Source of the DNA: an uncultured Campylobacter sp. | GTDB taxonomy: Bacteria; Campylobacterota; Campylobacteria; Campylobacterales; Campylobacteraceae | Reading direction: 5' to 3' | DNA: 64,000 nucleotides | Assembly: GCA_934718785.1 (NCBI GenBank) | Contig: CAKVAF010000005.1 | Span: 29,740-93,739, forward strand | In this document: positions 18,593-26,746 of the stretch, one piece after another | Position numbering within the stretch: the stretch's first letter is position 1 | Layout of the letters: each line of letters starts with the position of its first letter | Translations under genes and position numbers: made by a program | The notes under the pieces: generated by a model | What the model was told of the DNA's origin: nothing | Databases searched by the model: none | Seen by the model: only the letters and a program-made list of their open reading frames with translations

Positions 18593-19606
18593 TTACTTTG
18601 AATCTTTCACGCTATATTCAAGCGTATTTCCTGCCATAAAAGGCACAACTTCGCCGTAATTTTGAGGCACTTGCCATTCTTTTTTTTCTAAAACAATGAT
18701 TTTTTCTTTTTCAAATTTAAAATCATAAAGAGCACAAGCATTGTCGCTGATGAATTTTTGCAAATTTTGCTCGCTTGAGTTTTTGCTAAAAAGGTTTGCT
18801 AGCACACTTAAAGCCACAGGGGCGCTAAAAATGCCAGCCGCACAGCCGCAGCATTCTTTCTCACTTTTTGGATGAGGCGCTGAATCGCTTCCAAACATAA
18901 GTTTAGAAAAGCCGCTAAAAGCTAGCTCGCAAAGGGCTTCTTTGTCGCTTTCGCGCTTGGCTATGGGCTTGCAAAAAAGATGAGGCTGCATTTTGCCCCC
19001 TAGCACATCATCAAGGGTTAAGATGAGATGATGAAGCGTGGCGGTGGCATAGAGATTTTCATAATCTTTAAGCAAAGCACAAAGCGTTTTTGTAGTGATA
19101 TGCTCCATGACAATCTTAAGCTTTGGAAAATGCTTTGCCAGCTTTTCATAAATGGGTGCAAATTTAGCCTCTCTATCCAGCACAAAATCATTCGTTTCGC
19201 CGTGTATTAAAAGAGGGATTTTAAGCTCGCTCATCGCTTTTAAAGTAGGCTCTAAGCTCTTTAAATCAAAGCTTGAAACGCCCCCGTTTGAGTTTGTGGT
19301 AATGCCTGCTGGATAAAGCTTGATTGCAAAGATTTCTTTTTTTATTTTTTCTAAAAACTTTTCATCATAATTTTGAAAAAAAAGCGTCATCAAAGGCGTG
19401 AAATTCGCATTTTGCCCCTCTTTTTCACAGGCTTTTAAAATGCGTTTTTTATACTCTTTAAGCCCTTCTTGGCTCGTAATGGGCGGGATTAAATTAGGCA
19501 TAATCACAGCGGCGCGAAAATCTTGTGCTGAAAAGGGCGCGACAAGTTCTAGCATAGAATAATCTCTTAAATGTAAGTGCATATCTAGGGGGTTTTTAAG
19601 TGTCAT
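18593..19606 (-). CDS. pyrC: Dihydroorotase PyrC
   Basis: Cyclises carbamoyl-aspartate to dihydroorotate in pyrimidine synthesis. The 337 residues belong to the short type II class. The binuclear zinc centre is readable: His 10 and His 12 in Met-His-Leu-His-Leu-Arg-Asp, and the bridging carboxylated Lys 96 in Ala-Ile-Lys-Leu-Tyr-Pro-Ala-Gly. The His ligands lie in Leu-Ile-His-Gly-Glu and Met-Glu-His-Ile-Thr-Thr, and the catalytic Asp is in Phe-Gly-Ser-Asp-Ser-Ala-Pro-His. It lies 81 bases upstream of fabG on the same strand. Confidence 0.94.
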   Translation of the reverse strand: MTLKNPLDMHLHLRDYSMLELVAPFSAQDFRAAVIMPNLIPPITSQEGLKEYKKRILKACEKEGQNANFTPLMTLFFQNYDEKFLEKIKKEIFAIKLYPAGITTNSNGGVSSFDLKSLEPTLKAMSELKIPLLIHGETNDFVLDREAKFAPIYEKLAKHFPKLKIVMEHITTKTLCALLKDYENLYATATLHHLILTLDDVLGGKMQPHLFCKPIAKRESDKEALCELAFSGFSKLMFGSDSAPHPKSEKECCGCAAGIFSAPVALSVLANLFSKNSSEQNLQKFISDNACALYDFKFEKEKIIVLEKKEWQVPQNYGEVVPFMAGNTLEYSVKDSK

Positions 19607-19659
19607 TTTATTATATCTTTCAATTTATCATTTAATAGCTTTAAAATAGCGGCACTAGC

Positions 19660-19902
19660 TTAATTTTTATCTAAATTTAGCTTATAAAGTCCATTTTTAA
19701 GCTTTGTTAAAAGCTTTTTTTCTTCTAAAAGCTTAAAAGTAGCGATGATAGTAGGCTTACTTATGCCACATTCTTTGACCAAATCATCAATCTTACAAAA
19801 AATAAAAAAATTCTCATCAGCTTTTTCACAAAGTGCTTTTAAAAGTTCAAATTTTTTCTCGCCCAAAAGCTTAGAACAAAGCTCTTTAAGTCTATCATTC
19901 AT
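19660..19902 (-). CDS. Small winged-helix DNA-binding protein, function unknown
   Basis: An 80-residue protein that fits a winged helix-turn-helix. Helices precede a recognition-type segment (Glu-Cys-Gly-Ile-Ser-Lys-Pro-Thr-Ile-Ile-Ala-Thr-Phe-Lys-Leu-Leu), followed by a short beta wing (Leu-Leu-Thr-Lys-Leu-Lys-Asn-Gly-Leu-Tyr-Lys-Leu). It looks like the replication/maintenance RepL or ArsR-like wHTH class without an effector domain. It sits 32 bases downstream of serC on the same strand and probably shares its transcript. No target can be proposed. Confidence 0.6.
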   Translation of the reverse strand: MNDRLKELCSKLLGEKKFELLKALCEKADENFFIFCKIDDLVKECGISKPTIIATFKLLEEKKLLTKLKNGLYKLNLDKN

Positions 19903-19934
19903 TTAAATTTACTTAAAGCTTTAAGATTAAAAAT

Positions 19935-21008
19935 TTAAGCATATTTTCTCTTAAATTCTTTCATAAACTCACACAGGCTTTGTACTTGCTCTAGTGAAAT
20001 AGCATTATAAATACTCGCGCGAAGCCCACCTAAAAGGCGGTGTCCCTTAAGTCCTATCATACCAGCTTCCTCGGCTTCTTTTACAAAAAGCGGCTCAAGC
20101 TCGGCATTGTGTATAAAAAAGCTCACATTCATTAACGAACGACAATCCTTGCGTGCGTGTGCCTTATAAAAGCCCTCGCTACTATCTATTAGCTCGTAAA
20201 GCGTCTTTGCTTTTTGCGTGTTTTTTGCATTCACTGCGTCAAGTCCGCCTTGCTCTAAAAGCCACTGCATTTCAAGCGCAAACATATAAATGGCAAAGGT
20301 TGGTGGCGTGTTAAAAAGTGAGTTATTATCGCTATGAATGCTGTATTTTAGCATACTTGGAGTGTTTTTAGAGCGGCTTCTTTCTATCATATCTTTTCGA
20401 ATAATCACACAAGCAAGCCCTGAAATACCAGCATTTTTTTGCACCCCGCCATAAAAAAGAGCGATATTTTTAAAATCCACTTTACGAGAGAAAAAATCGC
20501 TTGAAGCATCGATTATTAAAGGAGCTTTCGTGCTGGGATAATTTTGAAACTGCGTGCCATAAATGGTGTTATTTGAGCAAATATAGGCGTAATCAGCATT
20601 ATCGCTAAATTTAATCTCAGGGATAAAGCTAAAATTCTCATCCTCACTACTTGCTACAACCTTATAATCAATGCCTAAAATTTCAGCTTCTTTTATAGCC
20701 TTTTTCGTCCAAATACCTGTATTTACATACTCACACACCCCACCAGCGTGTAAATTCATAGGAATCATCGCAAATTGAAGGCTAGCTCCACCTTGTAAAA
20801 ACAGCACTTCATAATCATCATTTAGTCCGTAAAGCCTTTTAGCATTGCTCATCGCACCAAAATGCACTTCTTCAAAGACCTTAGTGCGGTGGCTGATCTC
20901 CATTATCGAATAGCCTTTATTTTGATAATTTAAAAGTTCATCTTGTGCTTTTTGTAAAACGCTTAGAGGCAAAGTAGATGGACCTGCGCTGAAATTTATC
21001 ACTCTCAT
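19935..21008 (-). CDS. serC: Phosphoserine aminotransferase SerC
   Basis: A PLP enzyme that transaminates 3-phosphohydroxypyruvate to phosphoserine; it also serves pyridoxal phosphate synthesis in some bacteria. The 357 residues begin [10 protein letters not shown], typical of SerC. The PLP lysine is in Tyr-Gly-Gly-Val-Gln-Lys-Asn-Ala-Gly (about residue 192), and the C-terminal [11 protein letters not shown] motif is present. The order xseA-serC matches Cj0325-Cj0326; it starts 9 bases after the xseA stop. Confidence 0.95.
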   Translation of the reverse strand: MRVINFSAGPSTLPLSVLQKAQDELLNYQNKGYSIMEISHRTKVFEEVHFGAMSNAKRLYGLNDDYEVLFLQGGASLQFAMIPMNLHAGGVCEYVNTGIWTKKAIKEAEILGIDYKVVASSEDENFSFIPEIKFSDNADYAYICSNNTIYGTQFQNYPSTKAPLIIDASSDFFSRKVDFKNIALFYGGVQKNAGISGLACVIIRKDMIERSRSKNTPSMLKYSIHSDNNSLFNTPPTFAIYMFALEMQWLLEQGGLDAVNAKNTQKAKTLYELIDSSEGFYKAHARKDCRSLMNVSFFIHNAELEPLFVKEAEEAGMIGLKGHRLLGGLRASIYNAISLEQVQSLCEFMKEFKRKYA

Positions 21009-21017
21009 TTTGTATCC

Positions 21018-22184
21018 TTATAAAATTTGTGCTTTTTTGCTAGCATTTAAAGAATGTAGGCTAATTATATCATTTTTTTGCAAATTCTCAAGGCTCGTTT
21101 TGTGCCCATTTTGATAAATTTGCACTAAATCTTTGCTTTTTTCAAAAAAGCTTGCATGCTGTAAAAAGGCATTTTCAAGCGTTTTTAGCCTTAAATTTGC
21201 ATTTTCAAGCTTAAAGCTTATAAGATTTGAAATTTGTTTTTTTATATATAAAAGTTTATTAAATTTCTCTGTTATCACAGCCTTTGGAGCTTTGAAAGCA
21301 AGCATTTTTTCAAGTGAGTTTAGGGTGTTTTCACGCGTTAAAAAAGTATTTTGAAGTAGCTTTTTAAAGCTAAGTTCAAGCTCATCAAGGTGCTGTAAAA
21401 GCTCAAATTTATCCTTAAGTAAGAAATTTATCGCAGCACTTGGAGTTGGCGCTCTAAAATCAGCCACAAAATCGCTAATCACATAATCAATTTCGTGTCC
21501 TATGGCTGAAATTATAGGAGTTTTTGCTGCAAATATGGCGCGCGCTAAGGCTTCATCATTAAAGCAAAATAAATCCTCCCTGCTACCTCCGCCCCGGGCT
21601 ATAATGAGTGCGTCAAGATTCATTTTATCAGCTTTTTTAAGAGCTTTTATAAGGCTTGTGGGTGCGCCATTTCCTTGTGTGAGAGCGTTAAAAATAAAAA
21701 ATTTGGCCAAAAAATACTGCTTTTCATTCACAAGCTTTAGCATATCCTGTAAAGCCGCTGAAGTAAGGCTTGTGATGATGCCTATTTTTCTAGGATACAA
21801 AGGCAAAGGTTTTTTGTGAATTTCTTTAAAAAGTCCTTCCTTTTCTAAGGCTTCTTTAAGGACTAGAAATTTGGCTTCTAAATCACCAAAGCCTGATTTT
21901 TGCATAGTTTTAGCGATGAATTGATAGCGTCCGCTTGCTTCATAAAGGCTTAAAAAGCCTGTTAAATCTACGCTCGCACCAACTTCAGGCTTAAAATCTA
22001 CCCTGCTATTTGCACTCTTAAACATCGCACAAGCAATGCTTGCGCGCTCATCTTTTAAGTCAAAATACCAATGCCCTGAGCTGTGAAATGTGATTTTTGA
22101 AATTTCTCCACTTAGCTCAATATCCATAAAATGTGCTTCTAAAAGGCTTTTAGCCTTTAAATTTAGCTCGCTAACTTTCATCAC
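21018..22184 (-). CDS. xseA: Exodeoxyribonuclease VII large subunit
   Basis: Large catalytic subunit of exonuclease VII, which degrades single-stranded DNA. The 388 residues start with an OB-fold (about 1-100, including Trp-Tyr-Phe-Asp-Leu-Lys-Asp). The nuclease core follows (Ile-Ile-Ala-Arg-Gly-Gly-Gly-Ser-Arg-Glu-Asp-Leu and Ile-Gly-His-Glu-Ile-Asp, about 195-235), then a long coiled-coil C-terminal region. It is a little shorter than E. coli XseA (456), mainly in the coiled coil. The start directly follows the ubiE stop codon. Confidence 0.93.
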   Translation of the reverse strand: MMKVSELNLKAKSLLEAHFMDIELSGEISKITFHSSGHWYFDLKDERASIACAMFKSANSRVDFKPEVGASVDLTGFLSLYEASGRYQFIAKTMQKSGFGDLEAKFLVLKEALEKEGLFKEIHKKPLPLYPRKIGIITSLTSAALQDMLKLVNEKQYFLAKFFIFNALTQGNGAPTSLIKALKKADKMNLDALIIARGGGSREDLFCFNDEALARAIFAAKTPIISAIGHEIDYVISDFVADFRAPTPSAAINFLLKDKFELLQHLDELELSFKKLLQNTFLTRENTLNSLEKMLAFKAPKAVITEKFNKLLYIKKQISNLISFKLENANLRLKTLENAFLQHASFFEKSKDLVQIYQNGHKTSLENLQKNDIISLHSLNASKKAQIL

Positions 22185-23030
22185 TCAGCGCTTTTTAGCA
22201 ATAAATACCGAGCAAATGCCAAAAGAAAAGCTCTCATAATACATCATATCAAAGCCCGCATTTTCAAGCTCTTTGATAAAATTTTCTTTAGTGATGAAGC
22301 TATCAATCGAGCTTGGCAGATATTCATAGGCGGCTTTATTTTTACTGATGAAGCCCCCTATTTTTGGTAAAATAAATTTAAGATAAAAGGCGTTGATTTT
22401 ATCCATCAAGCTTTCATTGCAAGACTTTGCAAACTCAAGCACCAGCAAAATACCCTCTTTTTTAAGTACCCTTGCGAACTCATTTAAAGCTTCTTTTCTT
22501 TGCACAACATTGCGTATGCCATAAGCGATGCTTAAAATGTCAAAAGTATTTGTTTTTAAAGGCAAATCTTGTGCGCCTGCTTGTATGAAATCGACATTTT
22601 CAAGCTTTTTTGCCAACATTTTTTCCTTAGCTAAAGCAAGCATATTCGCACTTGGATCAACGCCTGTGATTGAAGCAATTTTTTTGTGAAGTTTTGTAGC
22701 CATTTCTTGCCAAATCATCATCATATCGCCCGTGCCACAAGCAATATCAGCGATTTTAAGCCCTTGAAATTTAGCACCCTGCCCTGCTTTTTCTAAGTTT
22801 TTATTCTCTGAATTTGCTTCATTTTTTATCTTATCTGCTTTTTTGTGCGTGACATTTTTTAAAGTCTCTATAAAGCCTAGATTTCCACTCTCATCAAAGC
22901 ATTTAAGCACCCTTTCGCAAGCCTTTTGCCGCCATTTTATATCAATGCCAAAGCTTAAAATGCGGTTGGCTTTATCATAAGTGGGTGCGATTTCATCAAA
23001 CATTTGAATGATTTTTTCTTGTTTTTGCAT
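22185..23030 (-). CDS. ubiE: Demethylmenaquinone methyltransferase UbiE/MenG, with an extra segment of about 46 residues
   Basis: SAM-dependent C-methylation of demethylmenaquinone to menaquinone, the respiratory quinone of this genus. The N-terminal Ile-Ala-Pro-Thr-Tyr-Asp-Lys-Ala-Asn-Arg signature is at about residues 14-23, the SAM motif Asp-Ile-Ala-Cys-Gly-Thr-Gly-Asp at 95-102, and Tyr-Gly-Ile-Arg-Asn-Val near 172. Between the first helix and the SAM motif (about residues 45-90) lies a Lys- and Asn-rich segment that the C. jejuni protein, as I remember it, replaces with a few residues. The frame is intact throughout. The protein is 281 residues against about 235 usual. Confidence 0.9.
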   Translation of the reverse strand: MQKQEKIIQMFDEIAPTYDKANRILSFGIDIKWRQKACERVLKCFDESGNLGFIETLKNVTHKKADKIKNEANSENKNLEKAGQGAKFQGLKIADIACGTGDMMMIWQEMATKLHKKIASITGVDPSANMLALAKEKMLAKKLENVDFIQAGAQDLPLKTNTFDILSIAYGIRNVVQRKEALNEFARVLKKEGILLVLEFAKSCNESLMDKINAFYLKFILPKIGGFISKNKAAYEYLPSSIDSFITKENFIKELENAGFDMMYYESFSFGICSVFIAKKR

Positions 23031-23078
23031 AAGTTTTTCTTTAGAATTTGAGATTAAAAGGATAATTTTAGCAAATTT

Positions 23079-23107
23079 AAGCCTAAATTCTTAATAAATT
23101 TAGGCTT
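23079..23107. terminator. Perfect 11-bp hairpin at the 3' end of perR
   Basis: AAGCCTAAATT, a 7-base loop, then AATTTAGGCTT, with a T6 run on the plus-strand side. It overlaps the perR stop codon (perR is read on the minus strand). On the minus strand the downstream bases are A/T-rich without a clean T run. It may work as a terminator or as a processing hairpin between perR and ubiE. Confidence 0.5.
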
Positions 23108-23519
23108 TTTTCATGCAGTGTGTGCAGCCACTGACTCTGGCTGAAATGTCTAAATGACCGATGATATTGCCGATTTTTCGCTCAAGCTCTTCTTGGTATT
23201 TATCAAGGCCACTTTCTTTGAAGCTTATATCGCTTATATGCCCGCATTTAGAGCATACAACATGCACATGCGGTTCTTCATAAATGTCATAATAAGTCTT
23301 TTGATTAGGCACATTGACCTCAACCACAAGTCCTTGTTCTTGTAAGGTATTAAGATTTTTATACACCGTGGCAAGCGAAATCGTAGGATAGACCTTTTTC
23401 ACATCCTTATAAAGCTCGTCGATGTTTGGGTGTGTGTGCTTTTTTAAAATTTTTAGCACACAAAGCCTTTGCGGAGTCGCCTTTAAATCGTGTTCTTTAA
23501 GCAATTTTACAAGTTCCAT
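23100..23519 (-). CDS. perR: Peroxide stress regulator PerR
   Basis: Fur-family repressor that senses peroxide through metal-catalysed His oxidation; in C. jejuni it controls katA, ahpC and its own gene. The 139 residues show the winged helix (Ala-Thr-Pro-Gln-Arg, then Leu-Ala-Thr-Val-Tyr-Lys-Asn-Leu) and the metal domain with Pro-His-Val-His-Val-Val-Cys-Ser-Lys-Cys and Cys-Thr-His-Cys. It is the second Fur-family gene here (fur is at 12214), and its place by ubiE and xseA corresponds to Cj0322-Cj0325. An operator-like palindrome lies just upstream. Confidence 0.9.
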   Translation of the reverse strand: MELVKLLKEHDLKATPQRLCVLKILKKHTHPNIDELYKDVKKVYPTISLATVYKNLNTLQEQGLVVEVNVPNQKTYYDIYEEPHVHVVCSKCGHISDISFKESGLDKYQEELERKIGNIIGHLDISARVSGCTHCMKKA

Positions 23520-23546
23520 TTAAACCCCTAAATTGTTTGATTTTGC

Positions 23547-23567
23547 AATGATACAAAAATTATCATT
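23547..23567. promoter_or_regulatory. Fur/PerR-type operator upstream of perR
   Basis: AATGATA, 7 bases, TATCATT: an inverted repeat close to the Fur-box class (AATGATAAT-type half sites). It lies 28-48 bases before the perR ATG, and directly upstream on the minus strand is a TATAAA -10-like box (23576-23581). The repeat would therefore cover the transcription start. Autoregulation by PerR, or control by Fur, is the natural reading. Confidence 0.6.
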
Positions 23568-23638
23568 AAAAAAAGTTTATATCAACTAATATTTTTTATC
23601 TTTTATCAAAAAAATTTTAAAAAATACCGAATTTAAGC

Positions 23639-23644
23639 TATAAT
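23639..23644 (+). promoter_or_regulatory. Candidate -10 box for the 89-residue gene at 23665
   Basis: TATAAT 20 bases upstream of the ATG, preceded by A/T tracts. The implied leader is very short, about 14 bases, with AAAGGAC as the ribosome site. Confidence 0.45.
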
Positions 23645-23664
23645 TAATGATTTAAAGGACAAAA

Positions 23665-23934
23665 ATGACGATTAAAGAAATGCTCAATCAAAACAAAAGG
23701 GGTCATGGCTACTACCGAAGCTCGTGGCAAAGTGCCTTTTTGCAAATGAATTACACAAGTGGCATTTATATACTCTATGAAATTGTGGGCGAAGAGCTGG
23801 TAAAAAGGGCTTTTGAGTTTAGCGATGAAGATATGCTCGCAAATGACTGGGAAGTGAGAAAGCTTTGTGAGCTTGAGTTTAAACTTTTAAGCACGCAAGA
23901 AAAAAATAAAAATATGGCTTTAAAAAAGGCTTGA
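23665..23934 (+). CDS. Small protein resembling the DUF2829 / Tad2-like fold
   Basis: 89 residues, soluble, with no signal peptide. An Arg-Ser-Ser-Trp-Gln segment near residue 19 and a late Phe-Ser-Asp-Glu-Asp-Met-Leu-Ala-Asn-Asp-Trp-Glu-Val motif (about 51-63) recall the DUF2829 family, where an Arg-x-Gly-Trp and a terminal Asp-x-Leu-Ala-x-Asp-Trp are typical. Some members of that family (Tad2) are phage-encoded sponges for Thoeris signalling molecules; others are bacterial and uncharacterised. The match is from memory of motifs only. It stands alone, divergent from perR and 160 bases before pseB. A real gene is likely, given its ribosome site and promoter. Confidence 0.6.
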   Translation: MTIKEMLNQNKRGHGYYRSSWQSAFLQMNYTSGIYILYEIVGEELVKRAFEFSDEDMLANDWEVRKLCELEFKLLSTQEKNKNMALKKA

Positions 23935-24005
23935 AATTGACTCAATTTATATTTTATGAAAGATTTTTAAAGCATTGAAACAGCTGCTACTAGCATCTTA
24001 AAAAG

Positions 24006-24025
24006 CTTGGAATGATTTTTGCTTG
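24006..24025 (+). promoter_or_regulatory. Sigma-54-type promoter upstream of pseB
   Basis: TTGGAATGATTTTTGCTTG carries GG (24009-24010) and GC (24021-24022) separated by exactly 10 bases, the sigma-54 spacing, within good -24 (TTGGAA) and -12 (TTTGCTT) contexts. It lies about 70 bases before the pseB ATG. In Campylobacter sigma-54 (RpoN) drives middle flagellar genes, which would tie the island to flagellum assembly. Confidence 0.6.
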
Positions 24026-24057
24026 TTTAAATAAAATTTTAGATAAATTCAGCTTAA

Positions 24058-25107
<1,050 letters not shown>

Positions 25108-25286
25108 ATTTAGCTAAAGGCGCACACTTTTGTTTAAAAGGCTTGTCTTTTTGGCGAATTTGCGGGAGTTTGTATTTTTCTAACTGCGACAGATTTCTTA
25201 CCTAGCCTTGTTCGAAAAATCCTACACAACCCACAAATTCACTCAAAAATACCACGCCTTAAAGTTTGGTTTAAGTCGCCAAATTT

Positions 25287-25327
25287 CGTCATTGCGAGAA
25301 TTTGCGTAGCAAATTCGTGGCAATCCA
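25287..25327. repeat. Dispersed palindromic repeat, GTCATTGCGAG...GGCAATCC type
   Basis: The ends GTCATTGCGAG and GTGGCAATCC enclose the palindrome AATTTGC-GTA-GCAAATT. The inner palindrome recurs almost exactly, in reverse orientation, at 40531-40569. It is a single copy inserted between pseB and pseC. Confidence 0.8.
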
Positions 25328-25485
25328 CAATTTTACATTAAATTTTTGTAAAATTGAAAGGGAAATTATGAAACCCTTGCCCAAGTTAAATTTAAATTTC
25401 GTCATCGTAAGAAAAAAGAACGAAATAATCCGCAACTTTGCGTAAGAAATTAGAAATTGTAAATTTAAAGTTAAATTTTATAAAG

Positions 25486-25562
25486 CTTTAACGCTCGGCG
25501 CGGTTGCCCAAGGCAGAAACTTGAAACGCTACCGCGTTTCTTTTCTACATGGGTAAAGCGTC
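25486..25562. other. Hairpin-rich segment upstream of pseC
   Basis: It contains the perfect hairpin GAAACGC-TACC-GCGTTTC (about 25525-25542), and near its ends GCTTTA and TAAAGC could close an outer stem. It is locally GC-richer than its surroundings. It matches no riboswitch class I know. It could be a leader RNA, a terminator relic or decayed sequence. Confidence 0.35.
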
Positions 25563-25612
25563 TTGCTTTTAAAATCTTTAAAATTTAAAATAAATTCAAA
25601 AAAGGACAAAAA

Positions 25613-26746
25613 ATGCTTTCTTATTCTCATCAAAATATCGATGAAAGCGACATTCAAGCGGTTTTAAACGCGCTTAAGAGCGATATTTTAACAGGGGGCG
25701 CAAAAGTAGAAGAGTTTGAAGAAGCTTTGGCTTCTTATGTAGGCGTGAAATACGCTTGCGTGCTAAATTCTGCTACTTCAGCCCTTCATCTAGCCTTTTT
25801 AAGCCTTGAAGTAGCAAATAAAACCGTCCTTACCCCCGCCATAAGCTTTGCTGCCACAGCAAATACGGCTTTAATGGCGGGAGCAAAGCCTGAGTTTATC
25901 GACATTAAAAGCGATGGCAATATCGATGAGAAAAAGCTTGAAGAGCGCTTGAAAGTAAGTAGCCAAAATATAGGCGCCATTGTGGGCGTGGATTTTGCGG
26001 GAAATAGCGTTGAAGCTGATATTTTAGCGCGTTTAAGCAAAGAGTATAAAGTGCCTTTTTTAGACGATGCTAGCCACGCACTAGGCAGCACTTTTAGGGG
26101 CGAAAAGGTGGGTAAAAAGGCTGCTTTAAGCGTGTTTTCCTTTCATCCTGTAAAGCCCATTACGACCTTTGAGGGCGGTGCGGTTGTGAGTGATGATAAA
26201 GATTTAATCGATAAAATTAAGCTTTTAAGAAGCCACGGCATAGTCAAAAAAAGGCTTTACGATAGCGATATGATAGCACTTGGCTATAATTATCGCTTAA
26301 GTGATGTGGCTTGTGCTTTGGGACTTAACCAGCTTCAAAAGCTTGATAAAAACTTGCAAAAAAGAGAGCAAATCGCTAAATTTTATGATAAAGAATTTGC
26401 TCAAAATCCCTATTTTAGCACCATAAAAATCAAAGATTACAAAACAAGCTCAAGGCATTTGTATCCTATCTTGCTTTTTCCTGAGTTTTACTGCAAAAAA
26501 GAGAGCATTTTTCAAAGATTGATCGAGCTTAAAATAGGCGTTCAAGTGCATTACAAGCCCACTTATGAGTTTAGTTTTTATAAAAATTTAATGGGCGAGA
26601 TTTTTTTAGAAAATGCGGACAATTTTTATAAAGCAGAGCTTAGCATACCTTGTCATCAAGAAATGAGCGAAAAAGAAGCAAAATTCGTGCGAGATAATCT
26701 ATTTTCAGTGCTTGAGAGCGTGAAAAAGGAGGGCTATTGTGAATAA
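25613..26746 (+). CDS. pseC: PLP-dependent sugar aminotransferase PseC
   Basis: Second enzyme of pseudaminic acid synthesis: it aminates C4 of the UDP-4-keto-6-deoxy-AltNAc product of PseB. The 377 residues belong to the DegT/DnrJ/EryC1 family. The PLP lysine is in Ser-Phe-His-Pro-Val-Lys-Pro-Ile-Thr-Thr (about residue 181), the pyridoxal-stacking region is Ala-Ser-His-Ala-Leu-Gly (about 157), and the late His-Tyr-Lys-Pro segment is typical. The downstream DUF4910 gene overlaps it by eight bases. Later Pse genes (pseF, pseG, pseH, pseI) are not in the window. Confidence 0.9.
   Translation: MLSYSHQNIDESDIQAVLNALKSDILTGGAKVEEFEEALASYVGVKYACVLNSATSALHLAFLSLEVANKTVLTPAISFAATANTALMAGAKPEFIDIKSDGNIDEKKLEERLKVSSQNIGAIVGVDFAGNSVEADILARLSKEYKVPFLDDASHALGSTFRGEKVGKKAALSVFSFHPVKPITTFEGGAVVSDDKDLIDKIKLLRSHGIVKKRLYDSDMIALGYNYRLSDVACALGLNQLQKLDKNLQKREQIAKFYDKEFAQNPYFSTIKIKDYKTSSRHLYPILLFPEFYCKKESIFQRLIELKIGVQVHYKPTYEFSFYKNLMGEIFLENADNFYKAELSIPCHQEMSEKEAKFVRDNLFSVLESVKKEGYCE

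Larger units (their letters stand above)
25108..25612. other. 505-bp gene-free stretch between pseB and pseC
   Basis: No credible ORF. It holds one intact palindromic repeat (25287-25327), a decayed copy near 25399-25445, and a hairpin-rich segment at 25486-25562 before the pseC ribosome site (AAAGGAC). Confidence 0.7.

Noticed and set aside
22185..23030. ubiE as a fusion or pseudogene because of the inserted segment
   Set aside because: The frame is intact and all motifs before and after the segment are in order.
25190..25220. tRNA T-arm-like GTTCGAAAAATCC
   Set aside because: No acceptor or anticodon stem can be built around it.
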